Numbered from the stretch's first letter, positions 48,344 to 56,595 are shown. The stretch is 64,000 nucleotides of DNA from Desulfoprunum benzoelyticum (GCF_014201505.1 NZ_JACHEO010000011.1:1-64000); one strand, 5' to 3'. Numbers and translations: made by a program. The notes: a model not told the origin generated them from the sequence alone.

Positions 48344-49077
48344 TGCTCTCGGATAAACCTGACCTGTAGTGGCTCGCCAAGTTCCTCGGCCACAGCGACA
48401 ATTGCTGCTTTGGGGATCCGTCTGGAGGTCACGACAAAACTCTTTTGTCCCACATATCGCTTTGTGCAGTGAATTGTAGTGTTCTCCCTAGCACCACCAA
48501 GCTGCTCTCTCAAGAGGGCTTCGACGAGATTTTTGGATACCCGGTCGACCATTACTTTGAGTCTCGGGATGCCGCCCAGCACAACAGGGTCGACTCGGCG
48601 AACATGAAAGGCCCGTTTCATTCCAACCGAAAAGGATGGAGAATTCTGATCGTGGAGACCAACGCGATTGAGGGGACAGAAAGCTGTGATCGTTTTTCCC
48701 GGGACGATTTCTATCTCAACGTGATAGTTTTTTTCACGATCAATGATGGCGATATTGCCCCAACGAATTTCTCGTTCATAATATTTATACTGCCTGGTTT
48801 GCTTGAGCACTGCAGCCAAGGACAGGCTGTTCTCCAAACGTCTGACAATCGAGTTCGTGCCTCCCATTTTTTTAAGATCGATATCCTTCTGTAGAACTAC
48901 GCCACCGACCTTATTGTATGCCACGGCTTCGAGTTTGAGATCATGCCGGAAAATGGCCATCACCTCGACCCGGTACCATTGTGAGAGAATTGCAGAGAAT
49001 ACCTTCTCCATCTCAGCCATGACTTCATTGATGGTAAGCCCATATTTCTCGGCAAATAGGATCATGATTTCATGCAT
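48340..49077 (-). CDS. NusA-like protein (N-domain, S1, KH) in transfer operon
   Basis: A 245-aa protein that resembles transcription factor NusA. The first 55 residues (AEKYGLTINEVMAEMEKVF) match the NusA RNA-polymerase-binding N-domain. A middle S1-like part begins WGNIAIIDREKNYHVE, and the end, KVMVDRVSKNLVEALLREQ followed by VGQKSFVVTSRRIPKAA, matches the S1/KH junction (LSRTHPEFLRKLF...AREAGYRTKIAV). It stops in the first KH domain, so KH2 and the acidic repeats are absent. It is the first gene of the transfer operon. The call is by eye; alignment would settle it. Confidence 0.45.
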   Translation of the reverse strand: MHEIMILFAEKYGLTINEVMAEMEKVFSAILSQWYRVEVMAIFRHDLKLEAVAYNKVGGVVLQKDIDLKKMGGTNSIVRRLENSLSLAAVLKQTRQYKYYEREIRWGNIAIIDREKNYHVEIEIVPGKTITAFCPLNRVGLHDQNSPSFSVGMKRAFHVRRVDPVVLGGIPRLKVMVDRVSKNLVEALLREQLGGARENTTIHCTKRYVGQKSFVVTSRRIPKAAIVAVAEELGEPLQVRFIREQ

Positions 49078-49186
49078 CTATTTTCCATTCTTTTATATTT
49101 GGATGTGAGTCCCTGTTTGTTGTATCCTACAAACTCTTTTCCTGTGCATGGACCAAATCTCTATGAATTGATGACAGTGGACCACA

Positions 49187-50179
49187 ATGAAAACACGAAG
49201 AAATGACCCCTGTTTTTGCGGCAGCGGCAAGAAATACAAAAAATGCTGTATGGGCAGGGCGGAAGGCAATCCGCTTCAGGATGTAAAGGATGAAGTCCAT
49301 GATCTGCTTGAAGGCAGGACCTTTGGCTCAATGGAAGAACTGCAATCTCTACTTGATCAGCATAACCAGCAAAAAAACAGCGCTTCTGTTGAAGAATTTC
49401 ATGGGCTCTCTCCCGATCAGATGCATCGTTTTCTCCATATGCCGTTTGAATCGCCTGAGTTGGTTACTTTTCCACGCATATTGCCAACTCAACCGCAGAG
49501 TAAAGCTGCCTTTCTTCTCAATATGCTTGTCGCGGAGATCGGGGAAGAGGGGATAAAGCTGACCGCCAAGGGCAATCTGGGACAGAAATTCTGTCAAAAG
49601 GCAAGTAAGGCCTACTTCGACTTTTTTCCGGAACCTTTAATGTCACGTCTTTCGGTACACACAGAAACTAATTTCGAATCCCTGCACACCATCCGCCTTA
49701 CGGCTCAGCTTGCCGGGCTGACGCGAAAATACAAAGGCCGCCTGCTGCTAACGAAAAAGTGTTTGAAATCGTTTGAACGTGGCGGGGTGATGGAACTATA
49801 TCCACTCCTGATGCAAGCCTATATCCAGAAATTCAATTGGGCATACCGAGATGGATACGGTGAAGTTTACTTTATACAGCAATCGTTTCTATTCACTCTG
49901 TATCTACTTCACAAATACGGCAAGAGTTGGAGACCTGCCAGTTTTTACAGCGATAATTTTCTACGGGCATTTCCAATGCTACTGAGGGAAATTGAACCCA
50001 AACTGTACGAACCACCGGAGGATACCCTTCGAAAAGTGTATTTCCTACGAGCTCTGCAGCGATTTGCCGGTTTCTTTGGCTTGGTGGATATCGAGCAGGT
50101 TTCTGAAGATCCAAGAAACCGAGAGTATCGTGTTCGTGCTACAGGTTTGCTCGATGAGGTGGTGGAATGGAATTTGTGA
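49187..50179 (+). CDS. SEC-C motif protein
   Basis: A 330-aa protein starting with the zinc-binding SEC-C motif RRNDPCFCGSGKKYKKCC (residues 4-21), the tail motif that binds SecB and ribosomes in SecA. The rest has no family I know; it has a long helical stretch, and the C-terminal part has LRALQRFAGFFGLVDIEQV. SEC-C proteins of this kind are common in mobile elements and defence islands. It diverges from the transfer operon, sharing the about 110-bp region 49078-49186. Confidence 0.6.
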   Translation: MKTRRNDPCFCGSGKKYKKCCMGRAEGNPLQDVKDEVHDLLEGRTFGSMEELQSLLDQHNQQKNSASVEEFHGLSPDQMHRFLHMPFESPELVTFPRILPTQPQSKAAFLLNMLVAEIGEEGIKLTAKGNLGQKFCQKASKAYFDFFPEPLMSRLSVHTETNFESLHTIRLTAQLAGLTRKYKGRLLLTKKCLKSFERGGVMELYPLLMQAYIQKFNWAYRDGYGEVYFIQQSFLFTLYLLHKYGKSWRPASFYSDNFLRAFPMLLREIEPKLYEPPEDTLRKVYFLRALQRFAGFFGLVDIEQVSEDPRNREYRVRATGLLDEVVEWNL

Positions 50180-50553
50180 AATATGGAATGGCCTGGCAGG
50201 ATCAATGGCTTCGAATTGTTTATCAATTATGAAGATGCTTTTGATATAGAACGGCACGGAGATAGTGGAAATATACGGTAGTAAGCTTAACTTTGAGCGA
50301 ATTGTAAAATTTTTGAGGTTCGAACTGGCAAGGTCAATGTGATATTCTCTTATAACTTGAACAAAAAAAGCCGTAACCAAGATGGGGCAATACCAGGAAT
50401 CGAACCAGGGACACACGAGTATTCTGTGGGGTGTGGGAGCGATTGCAGATGTCTGGTTTACGCTCGTGTATGCCCGCAGTGATTTCCAGGCATATTGTTG
50501 TCTCGGTATCGTTTTTCATCGTCCTTTGTTGAACCTCAGAAGTGTTGTAGGTT
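50180..50553. other. Gene-free region with tRNA-like arm remnant
   Basis: No supported frame. On the minus strand about 50388-50418 reads CCCTGGTTCGATTCCTGG, like a tRNA T-arm with a mismatch, followed by TATTGCCCCA, but the rest of a cloverleaf is absent. It may be a scar of an older attachment site. The region ends at the direct repeat copy at 50554. Confidence 0.4.
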
Positions 50554-50581
50554 AAGGGTTGATGCTGGCGGGTCTGCCCTT
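50554..50581. repeat. Direct repeat, copy 1, bracketing the cassette
   Basis: AAGGGTTGATGCTGGCGGGT... to ...CTGCCCTT, followed by T-run TTTTTT. It matches copy 2 at 52136-52163 in 26 of 28 bases. GGG/CCC pairing and a T-run also make it terminator-like for the + strand. Confidence 0.6.
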
Positions 50582-50606
50582 TTTTTGTTTTTATTGAGAG
50601 ATAGTA

Positions 50607-51050
50607 TTAGGACGCCGATTCTTTGAAATTTTTGATAATATCTGCTCTGATTTCAGGCTTCAAATTTTGAAGTGCCTGAAACGCTAGTTGGTACTTTCCT
50701 ATAGGCTTCTCATTATTTTTTTCATATTTGTCCCGTATTTCACATAATCGGCTAAACCCTGAATCAGTCAACGAGCATTCTCCATACAGGCAGTGCAGAT
50801 AACCTTTTTGTTCGGTCCTTGTTACAGCGCTACTAATAGAATTACTTAAAGTCTTATTAACCACATACCCTAAAGGGCCGAGCAAATTTTCAATGAAATA
50901 TAAAGCGCTTGTAGTTGAGTGCAGATCTGTTCTGGAAAATGTGATCTTAGGATTTTCAGAGCTTATTTTGAAAAGATGATCAATTAATAAGAATACAGCA
51001 ACTTCCCAATTATTTGTCTCGCCAGGAATGAGTTCATAATTTTTAGCCAT
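50607..51050 (-). CDS. Unrecognised 147-aa protein in cassette
   Basis: A 147-aa soluble protein that I cannot place. It has WEVAVFLLIDHLFKIS at the start, LYFIENLLGPLGYVVNK in the middle and SLTDSGFSRLCEIRDKYE, the last perhaps a winged-helix-like wing. An AAGGAGATC site lies 6-9 bp before ATG 51050. It is the third gene after the RHH and DUF4258-like genes. Confidence 0.55.
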   Translation of the reverse strand: MAKNYELIPGETNNWEVAVFLLIDHLFKISSENPKITFSRTDLHSTTSALYFIENLLGPLGYVVNKTLSNSISSAVTRTEQKGYLHCLYGECSLTDSGFSRLCEIRDKYEKNNEKPIGKYQLAFQALQNLKPEIRADIIKNFKESAS

Positions 51051-51069
51051 TGTATATGATCTCCTTATT

Positions 51070-51330
51070 TTATCGATTTCTTTTATTGTAGCCTGTAATA
51101 ATAGTGTTTTCGTTAAGAATCAGTGTTTTGTTAGCTCGTGAAATATTTTCAAGGTCCTGAATTTTTCTTTTATACTCAGAGATTAAGTTCCAAATAATTT
51201 TTTTAGGAATATAACATTCATACGCACCACTTTTAGATTTTAATGTGCCATGTTCCAGTATCAGATCAACCTGTTGATTCTTAATTCCCCTTTGCTGGCA
51301 TCTAGTTACAGCGTGGTTGGATATTATCAT
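51070..51330 (-). CDS. DUF4258-like small protein (candidate toxin)
   Basis: An 86-aa protein. The N-terminal ISNHAVTRCQQRGIKNQQVD fits the DUF4258 pattern (S-x-H-A-x-x-R-x-x-Q-R-G-I) and the end IITGYNKR resembles the final strand. Proteins of this kind are often encoded beside small DNA-binding proteins and are suspected toxins or nucleases. Its start is 1 bp after the RHH gene stop, so they are probably coupled. Confidence 0.6.
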   Translation of the reverse strand: MIISNHAVTRCQQRGIKNQQVDLILEHGTLKSKSGAYECYIPKKIIWNLISEYKRKIQDLENISRANKTLILNENTIITGYNKRNR

Positions 51331-51331
51331 G

Positions 51332-51883
51332 TCAATCCTCCTGTTGTTGATCTGAAGCGAGAATTAATGGTATTAATTTGTTTTTTAATCTGTCCCACAC
51401 AGTTGAAGCCCCTTGTGAAAAGGCAACTGCAACCTCAACAATATCCACGTCGTTATAATCAACCGGATAGTCAACTAATTCTTTGGAAATAAATTCATTT
51501 GTGAAAATAAAGTCATAACCATTTGAATAGCCCAACATTTTTTTCCTAATTGCTGTGTTATTTTCTTCTAAAAGATCAATAGTTTGTTGCGCAATAGGAT
51601 CATTAGAAACCCATTCATAAGTCCAGTTACATACTATCGCCAAATCTAACAGGTCCGCTTCATACCCTGCCCAGTGCATGCCGTTTTCATACAACAACTT
51701 GAATTTTTCGTTCGACGATAGGACTCCAAATCGCTTTTTTCCCTCTAAGATCAATGAATCCAGTTTATCAATTTCTCTTTTTAGGGCTTCTGAGCAAACG
51801 TTTGAAATATTAATTATGTTCCGGTACTCGGCTAATTCTTCGTGCAACTTATCAGAAATACTAAGTGTAAGCTTTTTTGTCAT
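51332..51883 (-). CDS. Ribbon-helix-helix N-domain protein (candidate antitoxin or regulator)
   Basis: The start is ATG 51883 (MTKKLTLSISDK), 183 aa; the earlier ATG at 51913 lies inside the promoter. AGGGGG precedes the chosen start by about 8 bp. Residues 1-40 (KKLTLSISDKLHEELAEY, then ISNVCSEALKREID) look like a CcdA/MetJ-type ribbon-helix-helix that would bind DNA as a dimer. The remaining 140 residues are unplaced. In a cassette with a DUF4258-like gene it may be an antitoxin, but it is large for that. Confidence 0.6.
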   Translation of the reverse strand: MTKKLTLSISDKLHEELAEYRNIINISNVCSEALKREIDKLDSLILEGKKRFGVLSSNEKFKLLYENGMHWAGYEADLLDLAIVCNWTYEWVSNDPIAQQTIDLLEENNTAIRKKMLGYSNGYDFIFTNEFISKELVDYPVDYNDVDIVEVAVAFSQGASTVWDRLKNKLIPLILASDQQQED

Positions 51884-51911
51884 TTGCGCCCCCTGTGTTT
51901 GATTTAATGAC

Positions 51912-51940
51912 AATATAGCACGCCCTCAACACCCTGTCAA
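51912..51940 (-). promoter_or_regulatory. Sigma70 promoter of the RHH cassette
   Basis: On the minus strand TTGACA (51940-51935), exactly 17 bp, then TATATT (51917-51912): near-consensus. It puts the start of transcription near 51905. Confidence 0.75.
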
Positions 51941-52135
51941 GCGTTGGCACGTCTTTTTTGCCTTATAATTCTTACGACACGTATCTAGTACGTATTTATT
52001 TTTGTACTTGTGACAGCACAGGGTATGACTCGTCAGTTCTTTTTCAGTCTTTCTCGGTGGTCTTTGTTGAGCTTATCCTCAAAGTCACAGATTGCTCGTT
52101 TGCAGCTTGAAGATCAGCAGGTATCATGTTCAGGG
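51941..52135. other. Gene-free stretch upstream of the HEPN gene and cassette
   Basis: No protein frame is supported. It includes GATACGTGTCGT-like AT-rich sequence and, at 52060-52125, sequence loosely like that before repeat copy 1. It ends at repeat copy 2. Confidence 0.4.
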
Positions 52136-52163
52136 AAGGGTTGATCCTGGCGGGTCAGCCCTT
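52136..52163. repeat. Direct repeat, copy 2, bracketing the cassette
   Basis: AAGGGTTGATCCTGGCGGGT... to ...CAGCCCTT, 26 of 28 bases the same as copy 1 (50554). The base T-rich run after it is TTCTTTG. The two copies lie on either side of the three-gene cassette in the same orientation. Confidence 0.6.
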
Positions 52164-52288
52164 CTTTGTTTATGTTTATTCTTTTTGTTGTTTCAAAAAA
52201 GCAAAGGTACCTGTATCCTATCTCAATATTGAACTAAATAACCAGAATTCCGATTTAATATACTGATTGCTTTTACATTTTGAAATCA

Positions 52289-53530
52289 ATGAACAAACAA
52301 CAAATATCGGCAATCTCCAATGCATTGAGAAAAATTGCTGAAGATGTCACACCTGTAAAATCTTTTCCTTTTCAGCTTCACGATGGGGTTGCTTATAACA
52401 TCTCCAACGAATCTGCTGTGCTATTCAATGAGCAAATCAACAGGATACTGAAACATTCTGATTTTACAGCAAAATTCTCTTCACAGTTTCTTGAGAAGAA
52501 ACTGAAAACCATTTTATCCGAATTACTTCAGAATACTCAAACGTATGCTTTAGAAGAAGAGCTTGGCAAGTTAGTTTCTGATCTTAGTGAGTATAGGGAT
52601 CAGACTGAGGTATTTCTCAAAATCGAAGGACTCCAAATTGATTTTTGTTTCACCCTTGGCAAAGCACGATTAAGTCCTGGTGACGATGACTTGCTTTACT
52701 ATATTGAGATGAGGACATGGAAGATTGTTAAAGAGACAAGGCATACTGATGAAGAGAAAGTTGCTATCATGAACGAATTAAAAGATAGCATAAAAAAGGA
52801 GTTTAGTGGGGATTGCATTGCGATTGTAAATGTTGATGCTGAGCCTATTAGGGCTAGAGAAATTGCAAAAGAAGAGGTGGGAAGATCTATTGATCTATTA
52901 AGGTATGCAAGTAAAGCTTTATATCCTCTTCGTGATGATATGAGAGTTGGATTGAAAGGAGATTATCCAAAATCTAGAAGACAGATTTACGCAATTTCTC
53001 AGAATTCCTTTAATCCGGGACAAGACAACCTTGGTTCTCCAAGGCGATTTAGAATTGACGAGAACGCACTCAACAGAATGGAAAAAATTGGTGTTTTCAT
53101 TATTTCCGATGCACTTGCAAAGAATAGTGTGACTAAATATGAAGAAGTGCTGATTAGAGGTATACACTGGTTTTCTGTGTCCTTGACTCAAACAGAAACC
53201 AGTAATGCTTTCCTGTTTTTGATTGTGGCGCTCGAATCTCTATTCTCACCTTATAGTGGTCAGTCTATTGCAGGAACGGTTTCAGAGTCTGTCGCCTTTC
53301 TTATATCTGCCAACCTCAAGGGAAGAAAGCAACTTATTGAATTTATACGCAAATCATACAATAAACGTAGTAAGGTGGCACACGGAGGAAACAAAGAGGT
53401 TTCAGAAAGCGATTACTACACTCTTTTGAGCCTAGTTGGTGAGGTTCTTCTCGTCTGTATTCAGAGAAATGAAGATTTTATAAACCAAAAAGAACTGATG
53501 AGCTGGATTGAAGACATGAAACTGTCTTAA
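52289..53530 (+). CDS. HEPN-domain protein, candidate RNase
   Basis: A 413-aa protein (ATG 52289, TTG 52280 also possible). The C-terminal about 140 residues form a HEPN domain of the ApeA type, with the RNase signature Rx4H at R360-H365 (RSKVAHG) and the helix FLIVALESLFSPYSG ahead of it. The N-terminal 270 residues are unplaced and hold DFCFTLGKARLSPGDD. HEPN RNases are used in abortive anti-phage defence. There is no minimal nucleotidyltransferase next door, so it may be a self-contained sensor plus RNase. Confidence 0.65.
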   Translation: MNKQQISAISNALRKIAEDVTPVKSFPFQLHDGVAYNISNESAVLFNEQINRILKHSDFTAKFSSQFLEKKLKTILSELLQNTQTYALEEELGKLVSDLSEYRDQTEVFLKIEGLQIDFCFTLGKARLSPGDDDLLYYIEMRTWKIVKETRHTDEEKVAIMNELKDSIKKEFSGDCIAIVNVDAEPIRAREIAKEEVGRSIDLLRYASKALYPLRDDMRVGLKGDYPKSRRQIYAISQNSFNPGQDNLGSPRRFRIDENALNRMEKIGVFIISDALAKNSVTKYEEVLIRGIHWFSVSLTQTETSNAFLFLIVALESLFSPYSGQSIAGTVSESVAFLISANLKGRKQLIEFIRKSYNKRSKVAHGGNKEVSESDYYTLLSLVGEVLLVCIQRNEDFINQKELMSWIEDMKLS

Positions 53531-53594
53531 CTTAAGGGAACCTTGAAAAATTAGTTTTTGAAAATGTGATCCTGTAACGATACCGCGGAGTATT

Positions 53595-53619
53595 AGTTGA
53601 GCTAATTCCTAGCTCAACT
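53595..53619. terminator. Perfect 10-bp hairpin after the HEPN gene
   Basis: AGTTGAGCTA and TAGCTCAACT around a 5-base loop. Only a short T-run (TTT) follows, so it may be a terminator or a protein site. Confidence 0.45.
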
Positions 53620-53634
53620 TTGCCCTCCCTGAAA

Positions 53635-53650
53635 CCAAGATGCATCTTGG
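53635..53650. repeat. 16-bp perfect palindrome
   Basis: CCAAGATGCATCTTGG reads the same on both strands. Candidate dimeric protein binding site. Confidence 0.5.
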
Positions 53651-54216
53651 CAACCTAAAAACACTTCCCTGTAGGTGCGATCAAAGCTTATTCCTGAGAA
53701 GGTTGCAGATCAGTATACGTACTAAACTCAAACTGCCAAAAGTCAACACATTTCCGATTCTTGAGAATTAGGATAGAAGGCTGGTCCAATAACCCATTCG
53801 CTTACCTGTGGTCGGAGGCGCAAGGGCTATTGAATATTTCTTCTTGATTTTTTCACACCTGAATGTAACTATATAATCAATATTCCACTTGTTTTACACA
53901 AGTAATCCCTCTTTGCAGGGAAATAGCTGGGCGCTCTTGTTTCCTGTCACTCGCAGAAACGGTGCATTTCAAAAGATCGCCCTTGGAACACCCCAAACGC
54001 CTTGTCTATCTGTAAAAGACAGTTTCATCGCACAGGCGAACTTCTCTGTTTACGATTTGACATGGCGTACCACTACAGCAGATTTCTTATTAGAATAACT
54101 GCTCCTTTTTTGATCCCCGATTCGATGTCCGGTAACTGAACTGCAGTAAGCTTTTCGTGCGTGATTTTCTTGGTCGTTGCCCGGCATGCAGTTTGTCATT
54201 CACCACACCCTATCAA

Positions 54217-54262
54217 CGGGAGAGCACACAGACTCCCGACAGGGGACGTGTTGTCTCTCTCA
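54217..54262 (+). promoter_or_regulatory. Leader hairpin 1 (before the Rad52-like gene)
   Basis: GAGAGCACAC pairs with GTGTTGTCTCTC (outer arm) and TCCC with GGGA (inner arm). It ends 21 bp before ATG 54283 and the ribosome site AGGAGG follows it. Confidence 0.55.
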
Positions 54263-54282
54263 CATCACAGGAGGAAACAACA

Positions 54283-54969
54283 ATGTCCGAAGGAAAAAAT
54301 CTTACAAAACAGGTTGAAGAGATCAATGCAGAGCTTCGCGGTTTTGGCCGAGCGGCTGTGCAGGAGATCAAGATGATGAAGGATGGGAAGGTTGTTGGCC
54401 AGGTTCGATATGGCTACAAGCCGCAGTATGTCTTTGATGCCGTAAATAAAATCCTATTGCCGGAAAACTGGCGATACGAGGTAGTTAGCAAGGAGATTTT
54501 TGATAGTCAGGTGGTTGCTGAGGTCCGGCTCTTTATCCGCGTGAATGATACAGAGTGGATCTGCAAAGGATCCCAGACGGGGCAGATGCAAATCGTGAAA
54601 GGTAATGTCGGGGACTCTTATAAGGGGGCAACCACGGATGCTATTCAGAAATGTCTGTCTTTGCTCTCCATTGGGACCGATGCATACAGAGGATTGCTTC
54701 GCGATGTTTATCTTGGAAGTAATCGTCCAGCTGCTCCGCCGCCTAAGCAAAAAACAGAGCAACCCATCGCAGCATCCACGAAGTCCGACGCCGATCAGGC
54801 CAAAAACAACTCCGATTTGCCCAAAATCGCCGGTATCAATTATCAGCACAGGGATGGAATTGTTGTAGCTGTCGGTAACTCGTTTGATAAAAAAGACCTG
54901 CTGAAATCAGCCGGTTTCAAATGGGATAAGGCTGATAAGAACTGGTACAAAGAGGTTGTGCTTCATTAG
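54283..54969 (+). CDS. Rad52/Rad22-like single-strand annealing protein
   Basis: A 228-aa protein from ATG 54283 (AGGAGG 9 bp upstream). The first about 150 residues match the Rad52/Rad22 family: GYKPQYVFDAVNKILLPENW (about 43-62) and GATTDAIQKCLSLLSIG. A short basic tail has the FDKKDLLKSAGFKWDKADK motif seen in several DNA-binding mobile-element proteins. Rad52-type annealases pair with nucleases to recombine phage and plasmid DNA; the nuclease gene follows. Confidence 0.75.
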   Translation: MSEGKNLTKQVEEINAELRGFGRAAVQEIKMMKDGKVVGQVRYGYKPQYVFDAVNKILLPENWRYEVVSKEIFDSQVVAEVRLFIRVNDTEWICKGSQTGQMQIVKGNVGDSYKGATTDAIQKCLSLLSIGTDAYRGLLRDVYLGSNRPAAPPPKQKTEQPIAASTKSDADQAKNNSDLPKIAGINYQHRDGIVVAVGNSFDKKDLLKSAGFKWDKADKNWYKEVVLH

Positions 54970-55005
54970 CGCGTAACCCATCTCACTTTTTATCTCACCC
55001 AATGA

Positions 55006-55047
55006 GGGAGGACATTGTTTCCCCTCGTGGGATCCGTGTGTTCTCCC
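55006..55047 (+). promoter_or_regulatory. Leader hairpin 2 (before the Cas4-like gene)
   Basis: GGGAG pairs with CTCCC, ACA with TGT, and TCCC with GGGA in the inner arm around CTCGT. It ends 25 bp before ATG 55072 and its SD GGGAGGAAATG follows. Confidence 0.55.
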
Positions 55048-55071
55048 TTTACCTTAGGGAGGAAATGACAC

Positions 55072-56046
55072 ATGGATATCAAAACCACACTGCTGACAAG
55101 CCTGCGCAAGCTGGCAAAACAGCATACCGAAGAGACTCTGGGAGATCGCAGCAATTACCTTGGTGCATCCGATATCGGATATTGCCCAAGAAAAGTGATC
55201 CTGGAGAAAATCAATCCAACGGAACATGATTTGGCCACCCTTCTTCGTTTCGAGCGGGGGCACATGGCCGAGGAGATCGTTGCCAATGCTTTTGCCGCTG
55301 CAGGATACACAAATTTCGAGCGGCAGGTTGAAGTCGCAGTCGATGGCAATGTACCAATCACGGCTCATATAGACTTCGTTTTCACTTCGGAAATTCATAA
55401 GATCAAATCCGTTCTGGAGACAAAGAGCACGAGCAATATCCCTGATGATCCGTATGGCTCCTGGGAATCTCAGCTTTACATCCAGATGGGTGCATTGGCC
55501 AAAAAATTCCCTGATTACACAATCAGAGGTGCGTTTATAGCACTCGATCTCGCAAATGGTGAAGCTGAGTTTTTCAATGGCTATTCCCCGCAGAAAACCA
55601 TCTTTGCTGGACTGCTCAAAAAGGCCGAAGCACTCTGGGCTGACTATCAGGCAATACTTTGTGGAAAAGAGGTTGAGCTTGATACCGATCCAGGACCCCT
55701 TTGTGGTTTTTGCAACCATTTGACAAGCTGCCCCAGGTTCGAGGCCGAAGAGGTTCCGCACCTGGCAGCGAGTGTCAATGAATTGCGGGAACTGCAAGCA
55801 AACGAGAAGAAGTTCAAGGATAAGGTTAATCCTTGCAAGCAAAAGATTTTTGCCATTGTCCAGAAAAGAGGATCCATCAAATCAGGCGGTTGCGTTCTCA
55901 GAGCGGCAACCAGAACAAGAAAGCATCTCGTTACGAGTCGGCTTGATCACTTTTTGAGAGATCATGGCAGCTCCATCGACGAATTCCAAGAAGATCGGTC
56001 TTTCTCCTTTCTGGAGATAAAAAAAGCAAACACTGCCTCAGCGTAA
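55072..56046 (+). CDS. Cas4-like PD-(D/E)XK nuclease with 4Fe-4S cysteines
   Basis: A 324-aa protein. The nuclease core has D101 (HIDFV) and E116-T-K118 (LETKS), the PD-(D/E)XK pattern. Four cysteines, C38 (GYCPRK) and C211, C214, C220 (CGFC-N5-CPR), match the cluster ligands of Cas4/AddB nucleases. It follows the annealase by about 100 bp and probably acts as its partner exonuclease. Nothing CRISPR-related is nearby, so it is not a CRISPR adaptation gene. Confidence 0.75.
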   Translation: MDIKTTLLTSLRKLAKQHTEETLGDRSNYLGASDIGYCPRKVILEKINPTEHDLATLLRFERGHMAEEIVANAFAAAGYTNFERQVEVAVDGNVPITAHIDFVFTSEIHKIKSVLETKSTSNIPDDPYGSWESQLYIQMGALAKKFPDYTIRGAFIALDLANGEAEFFNGYSPQKTIFAGLLKKAEALWADYQAILCGKEVELDTDPGPLCGFCNHLTSCPRFEAEEVPHLAASVNELRELQANEKKFKDKVNPCKQKIFAIVQKRGSIKSGGCVLRAATRTRKHLVTSRLDHFLRDHGSSIDEFQEDRSFSFLEIKKANTASA

Positions 56047-56069
56047 GGCAAACAAAAACATCCCAGCTC

Positions 56070-56109
56070 GGGGAGATCCTTTTCCCACGGTGGGAATCTG
56101 CATTTCTCC
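56070..56109 (+). promoter_or_regulatory. Leader hairpin 3 (before ssb)
   Basis: Outer arm CGG.GAGAT/ATTTCTCCG and inner perfect TTCCCA-CGG-TGGGAA. It ends 42 bp before ATG 56152. Confidence 0.6.
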
Positions 56110-56151
56110 GAAATTCTATGTTTTATCAATCTTTCATAAGAGGAGAACGAC

Positions 56152-56553
56152 ATGAACAAGACAATGATAATCGGAAACTTAGGCAACGATCCTGAATTGC
56201 ATTACACCAAAAACAGTGCTGCTCCGGTGACAACGTTATCAATTGCCACAACCGAGCGGTGGAAAGACGCTGATGGTAACAAGCAGGAACAGACAGATTG
56301 GCATCGTGTCGTTGCCTGGGGAGGACTTGCCGTCGTGTGCGGTGAACATCTTCATAAAGGCGACAAAGTCTACATTGAGGGACGACTTCGTACACGGAAA
56401 TGGGAAGATCAGGACGGCATCACCCGTTATACCACTGAAATTATCGCCAGAGAAATGGAGATGCTCGGTGGTCATGGCGACAGGAATGCTGGCAGCATTC
56501 CGCCGAACAGTGATACCGCCGAACCACCCCTGCCGGAAGATGTTCCTTTCTAA
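56152..56553 (+). CDS. ssb: Single-stranded DNA-binding protein
   Basis: A 133-aa SSB with the OB fold: MNKTMIIGNLGNDPELHYT, then WHRVVAWGGLA and KGDKVYIEGRLRTRKWED. The C-terminal tip is PLPEDVPF, the acidic tail that recruits partner proteins. The linker is short (about 20 residues). AGAGGAG precedes the ATG by 6 bp. Located inside the recombination block. Confidence 0.96.
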   Translation: MNKTMIIGNLGNDPELHYTKNSAAPVTTLSIATTERWKDADGNKQEQTDWHRVVAWGGLAVVCGEHLHKGDKVYIEGRLRTRKWEDQDGITRYTTEIIAREMEMLGGHGDRNAGSIPPNSDTAEPPLPEDVPF

Positions 56554-56595
56554 CCGATTACATCAACCACAAGAAAAGGATAACGAAAGATCAGA

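Larger units (their letters stand above)
53531..54215. other. Noncoding stretch with hairpin and palindrome, candidate control or origin region
   Basis: About 685 bp without a supported gene. A perfect 10-bp stem AGTTGAGCTA/TAGCTCAACT lies at 53595-53619 and a perfect 16-bp palindrome at 53635-53650. A 69-codon frame at 53889 shows no likeness to anything. It separates the defence genes from the recombination block, so it could hold the block's promoter, an origin or an oriT. Confidence 0.45.

Noticed and set aside
51884..51913. Upstream ATG (51913) as start of the RHH protein
   Set aside because: It lies in the -10 box and before the predicted transcript start; ATG 51883 has the ribosome site.
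53889..54098. 69-codon + strand frame
   Set aside because: No ribosome site, no motif, and it lies in a structured noncoding stretch.
55072..56046. Cas4-like gene as part of a CRISPR system
   Set aside because: No repeats or other cas genes are visible in the window.
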